From assembly GCA_021200415.1 (NCBI GenBank), contig JAJQGO010000026.1, positions 80,436 through 144,435 on the forward strand: a stretch of DNA of 64,000 nucleotides. Reading direction: 5' to 3'. Positions 51,505 through 59,742 of this stretch are shown in pieces. A model generated the notes under the pieces. It was not told where the DNA came from. It saw nothing but the letters and a program-made list of their open reading frames with translations, and searched no databases. The stretch is from Ruminococcus sp. (GTDB taxonomy: Bacteria; Bacillota; Clostridia; Oscillospirales; Ruminococcaceae). A program made the translations under genes and the position numbers. The number at the start of each line of letters is the position of its first letter. Within the stretch, counting starts at the first letter, position 1.

Positions 51505-52698
51505 ATGGATTATAAATTCTCCGATAAGGTCAGCGATCTGAAGGCCTCCGCTATCAGGGAAATCCTTAAATTTACTTCCGAGCCGGGCGTTATATCCTTT
51601 GCCGCAGGCAATCCTGCTCCGGAAGCTTTTCCATCTGAAAAAATTGCGGAAATCTCAAACGATCTCCTCCGCAGCGACCCGATTCTCGCTCTCCAGTACA
51701 GCATTACCGAGGGCTACACGCCTCTGCGTGACTTCCTCAAGGAATGGATGAAATCAAGAGGATGCTTCAATCCCGATTTTGACGATCTCATTGTTACCTC
51801 GGGAGCGCAGCAGGCAAACGAGCTTTCATGCAAGGTGCTTCTGAACGAGGGGGATACACTTATCTGCGAATCCCCGTGCTTCATCGGCTCGCTCAACGCA
51901 TTCAAATCCTACAACGTAAATCTTGTGGGCGTTGAAATGGAGGAGGACGGCATAAATCTCGAAAAGCTTGAGGACGCTCTCAAGACCGAGAAAAATGTCA
52001 AGCTCCTCTACCTTATCCCCAACTTCCAGAACCCCACGGGACGCACCACGTCTCTCGCCAAGAGAAAGGCTGTCTATGAGCTTGCCTGCAAGTACGACTT
52101 CATCATTCTCGAGGACAACCCCTACGGCGATCTCCGCATTTCAGGCGAAAATATCCCGTCAATCAAGAGCCTTGACACTGAGGGGCGCGTCATCTATACA
52201 GGCACATTCTCGAAGATTCTCTCCCCGGGCTTCAGAACGGGATACGTTTCCGCACCTGCCGAGATTATCCAGAAAATCATCGTCTGTAAGCAGGTTTCCG
52301 ACGTTCACTCCAACATATGGGCGCAGGTGGTATGCCACCGCTTCATGACATCGGTAAATCTCGATGAGCATTTTGCGGGACTGAGGAAAATCTACAGGGA
52401 AAAATGCGAGCTTATGTGTTCCTACATAGACAACGGCTTCTCCAGGAGAATTACCTACACGAAGCCCGAGGGCGGCTTGTTCATCTGGTGTACGCTCCCC
52501 GACGACTGCGATATGCCCGCCTTCTGCACGAAGGCTGTCAGGGATTACAAAATCGCTGTTGTCCCCGGAAACGCCTTCTCCATCAGGGAAACCGACAAAA
52601 CAAGCTCCATCCGTCTCAACTTCTCTACACCCACCAATCAGCAGATTTCCGATGGAATGGAAATTCTTGCGGCAATGACAAGAGAAATGCTTGATTAA
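51505..52698 (+). CDS. PLP-dependent aminotransferase, class I (LysN/MocR-like)
   Basis: A 397-residue fold-type I aminotransferase. Visible are GVISFAAGNPAPEAFP at the start, VTSGAQQANELSCKVLLNEGD (cofactor phosphate region), YLIPNFQNPTGRTTS (Asn and Pro), YDFIILEDNPYGDLR with the Asp that binds the pyridine ring, and the Lys in YTGTFSKILSPGFRTGY. This matches 2-aminoadipate/multi-substrate aminotransferases without a helix-turn-helix domain. The amino acid used cannot be fixed. The start at 51505 is chosen by homology; the ribosome site (GAAAGG) is weak. Confidence 0.85.
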   Translation: MDYKFSDKVSDLKASAIREILKFTSEPGVISFAAGNPAPEAFPSEKIAEISNDLLRSDPILALQYSITEGYTPLRDFLKEWMKSRGCFNPDFDDLIVTSGAQQANELSCKVLLNEGDTLICESPCFIGSLNAFKSYNVNLVGVEMEEDGINLEKLEDALKTEKNVKLLYLIPNFQNPTGRTTSLAKRKAVYELACKYDFIILEDNPYGDLRISGENIPSIKSLDTEGRVIYTGTFSKILSPGFRTGYVSAPAEIIQKIIVCKQVSDVHSNIWAQVVCHRFMTSVNLDEHFAGLRKIYREKCELMCSYIDNGFSRRITYTKPEGGLFIWCTLPDDCDMPAFCTKAVRDYKIAVVPGNAFSIRETDKTSSIRLNFSTPTNQQISDGMEILAAMTREMLD

Positions 52699-52730
52699 GT
52701 TTTAATACATATTTAGAAAGGATTTTTACT

Positions 52731-53258
52731 ATGGCAAACAGAAATTCATCTGACAGATATGCAGTTACCCAGTCCTATCTCATGACAAGAGGTCAGGCAA
52801 TAAATTTTCCGGTATCATTCTTTAAAATGAACCTGAAAAAGGACGACGTCTACGGCGTTGTTGTTGATATTCCCATGAGCCCACAGATTCTCGCAACTAT
52901 GGTCTGCTTCGTCAACGGAGCAGCAAACCTCTATTTCAACAACGGAACGGAATATTCGGGAGCTGCTCAGAGATACAGAAATCTCGTTCAGGCTTCATAC
53001 GCCCTTGTCGCAAACGCAGGCACGGTTCTCAAAAAGGGCACAAAGGTGAAGTCCTATGACCTCCCCACGGGAAGAAGCCACAACATCTATCTTCTCACAA
53101 AGGGCGGAATTTACAGAATCGTTCTCCGTCCCGGTCTTATCCCCGAGAGCGAGCCTGAGCTTCGTTCGTTTTACGTTCTCTATCAGCGCGTCCTCAACGA
53201 AATCAGGAACTGCCAGCTCAAAGACGAGGCTGAAAGACGCAAAAATTCCGGAAAGTAA
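52731..53258 (+). CDS. Conserved protein of unknown function between aminotransferase and trpS
   Basis: A 175-residue soluble protein with no signal peptide or membrane helix. I do not recognise its family. It has an N-terminus rich in Ser/Asn, a middle part PMSPQILATMVCFVNGAANLYF, then a helix-turn region and a C-terminal charged helix. GAAAGGA precedes the ATG. It is cotranscribed with the aminotransferase before it (32 bp) and with trpS after it (14 bp), so it may be a small housekeeping factor. Confidence 0.7.
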   Translation: MANRNSSDRYAVTQSYLMTRGQAINFPVSFFKMNLKKDDVYGVVVDIPMSPQILATMVCFVNGAANLYFNNGTEYSGAAQRYRNLVQASYALVANAGTVLKKGTKVKSYDLPTGRSHNIYLLTKGGIYRIVLRPGLIPESEPELRSFYVLYQRVLNEIRNCQLKDEAERRKNSGK

Positions 53259-53272
53259 GGAGATTTTTTACC

Positions 53273-54274
53273 ATGGATAAAGACAGAAAGCTGATTTTCA
53301 GCGGCATACAGCCCACGGGTACGTTCACACTTGGAAACTACATCGGGGCTGTAAGGAATTGGAAGCCTCTTCAGGAGGAATACAACTGCGTTTACTGCGT
53401 TGTGGATATGCACGCAATTACCGTTCGTCAGGACCCCATAAAGCTCCGCCAGAACACCATGAACGCCTATGCGCTTCTTATGGCGTGCGGCGTTGATCCG
53501 CAGAAATCCATACTCTTCATTCAGAGCCATGTGAGAACTCATGCGGAGCTTAGCTGGATTCTCAGCTGCAATACGCAGTTCGGCGAACTTTCACGCATGA
53601 CGCAGTTCAAGGACAAGAGCCAGCGCCATGCGGACGATGTGAACGCAGGTCTGTTTACATATCCTGTGCTTATGGCAGCGGATATTCTTGCGTATAACGC
53701 CGACCTCGTACCTGTCGGCATCGATCAGAAGCAGCATTTGGAGCTTGCGAGAAATGTCGCACAGCGTTTCAACCAGCGCTACGGCGAGTTCTTCACGCTT
53801 CCCGAGCCGTATATTCCCGACGTGGGAGCGAAGGTTATGTCTCTTCAGGAGCCTACAAAGAAAATGTCCAAATCGGACGAGAACCCCAACGCCTGCATTC
53901 TCATTCTTGATGATAAGGATACCATTATCCGCAAGTTCAAGCGCGCCGTTACCGACAGCGAATCGGAGGTCTGCTACCGTGAGGGAAAGGATGGCATAAA
54001 CAATCTTATGTCTATCTACTCCACAATCACAGGCAAGGACTTCGACAGCATCACATCTGAATTTGCAGGAAAGGGCTACGGAGACTTCAAGCTTGCCGTG
54101 GGCGAGGCTGTTGCGGATCACCTTGAGCCTATCCGCACGGAATTTGCGCGTCTTAGCAAGGATAAGGCGTACCTCAGGGAATGCTATACGGACGGAGCTG
54201 AAAAGGCACTTAAATATTCCCAGAGAATCGTTTCCAAGGTTTACAGGAAGGTCGGATTCGTCGATAAGACCTAA
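53273..54274 (+). CDS. trpS: Tryptophanyl-tRNA synthetase
   Basis: A class I synthetase of 333 residues. The HIGH-like motif is PTGTFTLGNYIGA near residue 12, and the KMSKS loop is exact at TKKMSKSDENPNA near residue 196. AMP-binding and dimer motifs (LVPVGIDQKQHLELARN) are as expected. TAAGGAG precedes the ATG. No T-box is seen upstream; it is the last gene of a three-gene unit. Confidence 0.96.
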   Translation: MDKDRKLIFSGIQPTGTFTLGNYIGAVRNWKPLQEEYNCVYCVVDMHAITVRQDPIKLRQNTMNAYALLMACGVDPQKSILFIQSHVRTHAELSWILSCNTQFGELSRMTQFKDKSQRHADDVNAGLFTYPVLMAADILAYNADLVPVGIDQKQHLELARNVAQRFNQRYGEFFTLPEPYIPDVGAKVMSLQEPTKKMSKSDENPNACILILDDKDTIIRKFKRAVTDSESEVCYREGKDGINNLMSIYSTITGKDFDSITSEFAGKGYGDFKLAVGEAVADHLEPIRTEFARLSKDKAYLRECYTDGAEKALKYSQRIVSKVYRKVGFVDKT

Positions 54275-54362
54275 TCCTCGGCATTTTCTCTTGTTAAATT
54301 TTACAAAAGCAATCACCGATTCGGCACTTATTACGCAAAATATACAAAAATGAAAAAATGGG

Positions 54363-54391
54363 TTGCTTTTTAACGAATTTTAGGGTATTAT
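54363..54391 (+). promoter_or_regulatory. Promoter of mazG-hup
   Basis: TTGCTT (54363-54368), 17 bases, TATTAT (54386-54391). The -35 box is part of a possible long-loop hairpin with AAAAGCAA at 54304. Confidence 0.5.
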
Positions 54392-54426
54392 ATTACTTAG
54401 CCCGTCATTTAAGGGAGTGTTTTCCA

Positions 54427-55242
54427 ATGGTCGAATTCAAACAAAAGGATTTTTATAATATCGGCGATTTAATCGAAATTGTCCGGCTTTTAAGAGGCGA
54501 GGGCGGCTGCCCCTGGGACAGGGAGCAAACCCATAAGTCCATTAAAAGCGAATTTATCGAGGAGGCGTGCGAGGCTATCGAGGCTATCGATCTCGAGGAT
54601 TCCGAGCTGCTCTGCGAGGAATTGGGAGATGTGCTTCTTCAGGTAGTTTTCCACAGCGTTATCGAGGAGGAGAACGATTCCTTTAAATTCGACGACGTAT
54701 GCGATGGAATATGCAAAAAGCTGATCGTTCGTCATCCACACGTATTCGGCGATACTATCGTTAATTCTACCGATGATGTGCTTAAAAACTGGGATTCCAT
54801 AAAAATGGAAACCAAAAGTCAGGAAACCTATTCCGATACCCTCAACAGCGTTGCCAAGTCACTTCCAGCCCTCATGCGGGCACAGAAGGTGGGCAAACGG
54901 GCTATGCGTGCCGGCATGGATTTCAAATCGGCGGAGGACGCTATGGCGTGCATCTCCGATGAAAAGGCTGAGCTTGAAGAGGCTGCGGCTTCCGGCGATA
55001 AGCAGAAAATTGAGGAGGAACTCGGCGATCTTCTGTTTTCCTGCGTCAATGCTGCCCGTCATCTGGGAGTTGACGCCGAGCTTGCTCTCAAGGCAGCTAC
55101 GGACAAGTTTATCCTGCGCTTCTCGAAAACTGAGGAGCTTGTTTCTCAAGATTCCCTCGACATGAAAGAGCTTACTATTGAAGAGCTTGATGTTTATTGG
55201 GATAAATCAAAAAACTTTTTAAAAAATAACGGAGGTAACTAA
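54427..55242 (+). CDS. mazG: MazG nucleotide pyrophosphohydrolase
   Basis: MazG hydrolyses (d)NTPs to the monophosphate and pyrophosphate. The 271-residue protein has two MazG domains: the first with GGCPWDREQTHKSIKSEFIEEACE and EELGDVLLQVVFHS, the second with EELGDLLFSCVNAARHLGVD; both carry the Glu-Glu-Asp metal motif EExxE...ExxD. The start at 54427 has GGGAG upstream. It is followed by hup after 2 bp. In Bacillus the equivalent yabN also carries an N-terminal methylase domain, absent here. Confidence 0.93.
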   Translation: MVEFKQKDFYNIGDLIEIVRLLRGEGGCPWDREQTHKSIKSEFIEEACEAIEAIDLEDSELLCEELGDVLLQVVFHSVIEEENDSFKFDDVCDGICKKLIVRHPHVFGDTIVNSTDDVLKNWDSIKMETKSQETYSDTLNSVAKSLPALMRAQKVGKRAMRAGMDFKSAEDAMACISDEKAELEEAAASGDKQKIEEELGDLLFSCVNAARHLGVDAELALKAATDKFILRFSKTEELVSQDSLDMKELTIEELDVYWDKSKNFLKNNGGN

Positions 55243-55244
55243 AA

Positions 55245-55520
55245 ATGACTAAAACAGATCTTATTAACACAATCGCTGACAAGACAGGCAGCTCAAAGAA
55301 GGACGCCGGCATCGCTCTCGACGCTGTTATCGCAGCAATCACAGAGGCTCTTGCAAACGGCGATAAGGTAGCTCTCACAGGATTCGGTACATTCGAGGTT
55401 CGTGAGAGAGGCGAAAAGACCTGCATGAATCCCAAGACTAAGGAAAAGATGATTTGCCCTCCCTGCAAGGCACCGGCTTTCAAGGCAGGTAAGTCTCTCA
55501 AGGAAGCTGTCAATAAGTAA
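55245..55520 (+). CDS. hup: HU family DNA-binding protein
   Basis: A 91-residue histone-like protein. It begins MTKTDLINTIADKTGSSKKDA, and the conserved core GFGTFEVRERGEK is followed by the DNA-binding arm PKTKEKMICPPCKAPAFKAGKSLKEAVN. The arm contains two Cys (CPPC), which is uncommon. GGAGG precedes the ATG. It sits between mazG and rqcP. Confidence 0.95.
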   Translation: MTKTDLINTIADKTGSSKKDAGIALDAVIAAITEALANGDKVALTGFGTFEVRERGEKTCMNPKTKEKMICPPCKAPAFKAGKSLKEAVNK

Positions 55521-55558
55521 TTCCGATTCAGTTTAAAAGGGCATGATACCCGTCGCAG

Positions 55559-55598
55559 GCAACACCGCACTCGCTTTTGTACGGTGTTGCTTTTATTT
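55559..55598 (+). terminator. Terminator made of MITE-like ends
   Basis: GCAACACCG and CGGTGTTGC, the core of the MITE terminal repeat, here only 14 bases apart and followed by TTTTATTTT. It lies between hup and rqcP. Confidence 0.7.
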
Positions 55599-55620
55599 TA
55601 CGAAAGGAGCTGTTTGCAGA

Positions 55621-55863
55621 ATGAGGCTTGATAAATATCTCAAGGTTACACGTCTGATAAAGCGCCGTACTGTCGCAAATGAGGCGTGCGACGCGGAAAA
55701 GGTCTGCGTCAACGGAAAGCCTGCCCGTGCGTCCTATGATGTCAAGGTCGGCGATATAATTGAAATAAACATGGGAACACGTCCCCTGAAGCTCAGGGTA
55801 ACTAACGTCACAGAACACGCCACAAAGGAAACCGCAGCTGACAATTATGTTGTTGTGGAATAA
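55621..55863 (+). CDS. rqcP: RqcP, S4-domain ribosome quality control factor
   Basis: An 80-residue S4-domain protein that matches RqcP (YabO), which helps RqcH add C-terminal alanine tails on stalled 50S subunits. The S4 signature MRLDKYLKVTRLIKRRTVANEACD and VNGKPARASYDVKVGD are clear, given by key order DKYL, LIKRRT, A, VNG. AAAGGAG precedes the ATG at 55621. The mazG-hup-rqcP order is common in Firmicutes. Confidence 0.9.
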   Translation: MRLDKYLKVTRLIKRRTVANEACDAEKVCVNGKPARASYDVKVGDIIEINMGTRPLKLRVTNVTEHATKETAADNYVVVE

Positions 55864-55866
55864 CAA

Positions 55867-55896
55867 AAACACCGGTCGCATGACCGGTGTCTTTTT
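55867..55896. terminator. Bidirectional terminator after rqcP
   Basis: ACACCGGTC, loop GCAT, GACCGGTGT, then CTTTTT; T-rich on the minus strand too. Confidence 0.85.
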
Positions 55897-55924
55897 GTAT
55901 TATTTATTTTTTGTATTATTTATT

Positions 55925-57319
55925 TTAATTCGCAACAGGATTCTCATTGATTTCGTTGATATATGTTTCAACGGTTGCGTAAATCGAGTCATATGTTTCG
56001 TTCCACGGAACGCCTCTTGCGGCATTTCTCAGGTTGCTGTCAAGGAGATCTCCGCAGTCGGTTGAAACTCCCTTAGAATAGTCAAAAATCGGATTTGCGT
56101 CCGCAAGCTCCTGCATCTCGTTCTTCATGTCAACCATTTCCTGCGTCCAGCCGTAATCATCAATCATCTGCTGATCGGCAATTTCCTTAGCCTCCTCCGT
56201 GATAAGCACGAATCGTTTGCAGTCCAGATACTTCGCAACGCCCTCCGGATTCTGCGCACCCGTTACCATAACGTAGGACTCCATGCCCACAGGGATATAA
56301 TACTCGTCAGCATCCGGATCCTTCGGCATGGGAACAAAGAATGCGTCCTCGCCGAAATCGCCCTGCCACTGGTCGATGGATCTGTAGAGCGTATAAAGTC
56401 CGCAAGGGTAGAAGAGCGTCTTGCCCTCGCCGATATACTGAGGCTTAGCCGTCCAGCCGTAATCGCCGACACCGATTGCCACGCAGTTGGTGTTGTAAAG
56501 CTCGTAGAGCCAGTTCTGAACGCGCTCCATGCTCGGGTCGCTCAGGTTATTTACAAGCTGACCGTCCTCAAGACCGATTGCGGGAACGCCCGTTGTATCG
56601 ATAAGTCCGAACTCGAACCACCAGCCGTCAATGCCGTATTTCTGGTTATCCGTATCAACGAAGTTTTCAAGCATCTCCTGAAAAGCGTCCCAATCCCATT
56701 CGCCCTTTTCGTAAAGCTCCGCAGGATCCTCGAAGCCTGCCTCCTGAATGGTATTCCTGTTGTAGATAACTGCGCAGAGGTCGCCTGTAGCCTGAACGAT
56801 AGCCATATAGTGACTGCCGTTCCAGAGCGCGCTGTCATTGACCTCCTGAACGCCCTCCCAGAGGGGTGAGCTGAAATCTATGTAGTCGTCAATTGGCTGG
56901 AACATACCGCGAACTGCTCCCTTGGGGAAGGCATCGAGATTTCCCGAATAGAAGAAATCGATTCCCTCGCCGCTGTTAATTGCCTCAGCGAGCTTTTCGT
57001 AGCGGTTTTCGTATGTTACCTGATAATACTCCACAACGCCGCCGTAGCGCTCCTGAAAAACGGCAAGGTCGGTCGGGACGTTTTTACCCGTGCCATCGGG
57101 GTTAATATCCCAGTCGGACATCCACTTGATGGTTTTATTTTCCAGCTCGCCGGTGAGAAGGTCGCTTTCGGCAGCGATACTGTTGATTTCATCTCTTGTG
57201 GAGGAGTCAAGATCCTTGTCGTATGAGGTAGAGTCGCTCGCCTCATCGCCGCAGGCAATAAGCGACATGGACATTGCAGCTGAGAGGATAGCCGCAATGA
57301 AAGCCTTTAGTTTTTTCAT
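55925..57319 (-). CDS. Extracellular solute-binding lipoprotein (sugar type)
   Basis: A 464-residue family-1 type solute-binding protein. The signal peptide ends in the lipobox MSLIAC (Cys near residue 23). The body has features of sugar-binding lipoproteins, such as NRNTIQEAGFEDPAELYEKGEWDWDAF (key order NR--I-EAG, P-W-WD-F). No permease or ATPase gene lies beside it, so its transporter must be encoded elsewhere, or it acts as a sensor. AAAGGAG precedes the ATG at 57319, and a TTGACA promoter lies upstream. Confidence 0.85.
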   Translation of the reverse strand: MKKLKAFIAAILSAAMSMSLIACGDEASDSTSYDKDLDSSTRDEINSIAAESDLLTGELENKTIKWMSDWDINPDGTGKNVPTDLAVFQERYGGVVEYYQVTYENRYEKLAEAINSGEGIDFFYSGNLDAFPKGAVRGMFQPIDDYIDFSSPLWEGVQEVNDSALWNGSHYMAIVQATGDLCAVIYNRNTIQEAGFEDPAELYEKGEWDWDAFQEMLENFVDTDNQKYGIDGWWFEFGLIDTTGVPAIGLEDGQLVNNLSDPSMERVQNWLYELYNTNCVAIGVGDYGWTAKPQYIGEGKTLFYPCGLYTLYRSIDQWQGDFGEDAFFVPMPKDPDADEYYIPVGMESYVMVTGAQNPEGVAKYLDCKRFVLITEEAKEIADQQMIDDYGWTQEMVDMKNEMQELADANPIFDYSKGVSTDCGDLLDSNLRNAARGVPWNETYDSIYATVETYINEINENPVAN

Positions 57320-57363
57320 TGGAATTTTCTCCTTTATTAACCGGTTCAATTTTAGCTTCTCTC

Positions 57364-57393
57364 ATTATAACATTTTTAAGCCTATTCTGTCAA
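57364..57393 (-). promoter_or_regulatory. Promoter of the solute-binding protein gene
   Basis: On the minus strand TTGACA (57388-57393), 18 bases, TATAAT (57364-57369). Confidence 0.75.
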
Positions 57394-57472
57394 TGTTCAC
57401 TTTTAATAGATTTTGCACTGCTTTATTGGGCAATACCACACAAAAAATGCTGTTGTATTTTGTGAGCTTCAA

Positions 57473-58144
57473 TCAATTGTTCCTGCCGCAGCCGCCGCTG
57501 CCGGAGAAAGCGCACCTGTCACGCATATTGCAGACGGCACAGCCCCTTGCTCCCTTTTGAACGGGCTTATCTGAAATCCCGATAATTGCCGTAACCGACT
57601 TTGAGGGAATCAGCAGAGAATCCTCCGTAACCGTCAGACCTATTCTGCGCGCCGCGTTCAGGTAAACGAGAATATCCTTGTTCAGCTCAAGTGGGAGATC
57701 CCCATATCCCGGGCTGAACCGCCATGTCCGATAGGCAGTGTCCGTGTGGGAGAAAATTTCCTCCTCCGCCCGATTGCACACCTGTTCAACTGCCGCGCTG
57801 CAAAGGCAGTCAACCGCAAGAGCCTCAGCCATTCCATTTATGCCCGTCTGACGGATTAGCTTGTCGGCGTCGCCGGTAAGAGTTGCCGCAAGGATTATGA
57901 CCTTATTGCAGCCGCTCAAATGCTTCACAATGTCCTTTCCCGTGAGAGGGGCAGACATACCCTCAACCTTCACGCCGTCCGCTGTGAATGAAATCGGAGC
58001 CTCTCTGTAGACATATTTCGGCTTCACATTCTCACGGACGGTTTTTTCCGCACGGTCGAGAATCTCCCGAATCTGTGAATCGGGTTTGCCCTTTATTCCC
58101 ATGTAGCGTGCAGCCTCTGATTTTGAAATGGAAGTCAGGTTCAT
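57473..58144 (-). CDS. Methionine synthase activation-like domain protein
   Basis: A 223-residue stand-alone protein that resembles the SAM-binding activation domain of B12-dependent methionine synthase. The family stretch RTWRFSPGYGDLPLELNKDIL near residue 140 contains the RxSPGYGD SAM-binding motif. The C-terminus is Cys-rich: GCAVCNMRDRCAFSGSGGCG. It follows metF by 1 bp, so a role in B12-dependent methionine formation is likely. In many Clostridia this domain is a separate subunit from MetH. Confidence 0.83.
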   Translation of the reverse strand: MNLTSISKSEAARYMGIKGKPDSQIREILDRAEKTVRENVKPKYVYREAPISFTADGVKVEGMSAPLTGKDIVKHLSGCNKVIILAATLTGDADKLIRQTGINGMAEALAVDCLCSAAVEQVCNRAEEEIFSHTDTAYRTWRFSPGYGDLPLELNKDILVYLNAARRIGLTVTEDSLLIPSKSVTAIIGISDKPVQKGARGCAVCNMRDRCAFSGSGGCGRNN

Positions 58145-58145
58145 T

Positions 58146-59009
58146 TTACGCTCCTATAATACCCGATACAGCCTCGCTGATTTTAGCTGCCACGTAGGCG
58201 TTATTCATCGTGTAGAGGTGGATTCCGTCCACGCCGTTTGCCACAAGATCCACAATCTGGTTGACAGCGTAGGCAATTCCCGCATCTCTCAGGGCTTCGG
58301 GGTTATGCTCGTATCTCTGCATAATCTTCACGAATTTCTGCGGCAGACTCGCTCCGCAGGTGCTGACCATGCGTTCAATCTGGTTCTTGTTTACGACAGG
58401 CATAATTCCTGCCTCGATAGGCACGTTGATTCCCGCAATGGCAGCCTTTTCCCTGAACTCATAAAATGCGCTGTTGTCGAAAAACAGCTGCGATATGAGA
58501 TGATCCACGCCTGCGTCAACCTTTTTCCGAAGATTGAGTATATCCTCAACAAGGCTGTCGGAATCCGCATGGCACTCGGGATAGCACGCTCCGGCAATAT
58601 CAAAATCCCCTTTTGATTTTATAAATCTCACAAGCTCGTCTGCGTTTCTGAAATCATTCTTCGGCTCGATGTCGGGATTGATGTCTCCTCTCAGGGCGAG
58701 AATATTCTCGATTCCCCGTGATTTGATTTCGTCAAGGACAGCGGAAATTTCAGCCTTGTCATAATTTATGCATGGCAGATGAATCATAGGTGTGATTCCG
58801 TATTCGTCCTTGATTTTCGATGCGATTTCACATGAAAGGTGGCCGTTTCCGCTTCCGCCTGCGCTGTATGTAACGCTTATGAAGTCGGGGGAAAGGTCAC
58901 GCAGCTGTTCGAGTGTGTTGTAAATTACGTCAATTGAGCTTGTTTTTTTCGGAGGGAAAACCTCGAATGAAAAAACAGTTTTTTTGTCAAATAATTCTCT
59001 GATTCGCAT
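58146..59009 (-). CDS. metF: Methylenetetrahydrofolate reductase
   Basis: MetF reduces 5,10-methylene-THF to 5-methyl-THF, the methyl donor for methionine. The 287-residue protein begins with FSFEVFPPKK and shows DFISVTYSAGGSG, ILALRGD and DHLISQLFFDN, all expected in the FAD-dependent TIM barrel. AGGAGA lies before the ATG. It is between ung and the MetH-activation-like gene. Confidence 0.95.
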   Translation of the reverse strand: MRIRELFDKKTVFSFEVFPPKKTSSIDVIYNTLEQLRDLSPDFISVTYSAGGSGNGHLSCEIASKIKDEYGITPMIHLPCINYDKAEISAVLDEIKSRGIENILALRGDINPDIEPKNDFRNADELVRFIKSKGDFDIAGACYPECHADSDSLVEDILNLRKKVDAGVDHLISQLFFDNSAFYEFREKAAIAGINVPIEAGIMPVVNKNQIERMVSTCGASLPQKFVKIMQRYEHNPEALRDAGIAYAVNQIVDLVANGVDGIHLYTMNNAYVAAKISEAVSGIIGA

Positions 59010-59021
59010 AATATATATCTC

Positions 59022-59693
59022 CTATTCTATTGACCAGTCGATTTCCTCCATGCCCCTTGCCCGAAGAAAATCATTTGCCTGTGAAAAATGTCGGCATCCG
59101 AAAAATCCATTGTATGCCGAAAGGGGGCTTGGGTGGGCAGCCTTGAGTACAAGATGATTTGGATTCGTTATCAGCTGTGCCTTTGCCTTTGCGTCCGCTC
59201 CCCAAAGCATAAACACCATTGGCTTCTCACGGAGATTCAGCAGACCTATAACGTCGCTTGTGAACTCCTCCCAGCCGATTCCGCGATGACTGCGTGCCTG
59301 ATTCGCACGTACCGTCAGAACCGAATTAAGCAGCAGCACGCCGTTTTTCGCCCACTTTGTAAGCTCGCCGTGCTTTCCGGTGTTGTCGATTCCCACATCG
59401 TCCCGAATTTCCTTAAAAATGTTTACAAGAGATGGCGGAGGAGCAACGCCCTTCCGCACGGAAAAGCTCAAACCATGAGCCTGCCCCTCCCCATGATACG
59501 GGTCCTGCCCGATAATTACGCATTTCACATCGCTGTAGGAAGTCAGCTTCATTGCGTTAAAAATATCGTACATTCCCGGGAAAATCCGCTGCGTTTTATA
59601 TTCCCGAACAAGTGTGCTGCGAAGCCGCAAATAGTAATCCTTTTTAAATTCGTCCTTCAGAAGCTCATCCCACTCGTTGTTGAACTGAACCAT
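59022..59693 (-). CDS. ung: Uracil-DNA glycosylase
   Basis: Family 1 UDG that removes uracil from DNA. The 223-residue protein has the catalytic Asp in VIIGQDPYHGEGQAHGLSFSV near residue 63, VLLLNSVLTVR, and HPSPLSAYNGF near the end. GGGAGG precedes the ATG. It stands first in the ung-metF unit, a pairing without obvious functional logic. Confidence 0.95.
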   Translation of the reverse strand: MVQFNNEWDELLKDEFKKDYYLRLRSTLVREYKTQRIFPGMYDIFNAMKLTSYSDVKCVIIGQDPYHGEGQAHGLSFSVRKGVAPPPSLVNIFKEIRDDVGIDNTGKHGELTKWAKNGVLLLNSVLTVRANQARSHRGIGWEEFTSDVIGLLNLREKPMVFMLWGADAKAKAQLITNPNHLVLKAAHPSPLSAYNGFFGCRHFSQANDFLRARGMEEIDWSIE

Positions 59694-59742
59694 AAAAACC
59701 TCCCGATTATAGGTTCGGGCGACAAAAGCCGCCCGATTCCGG

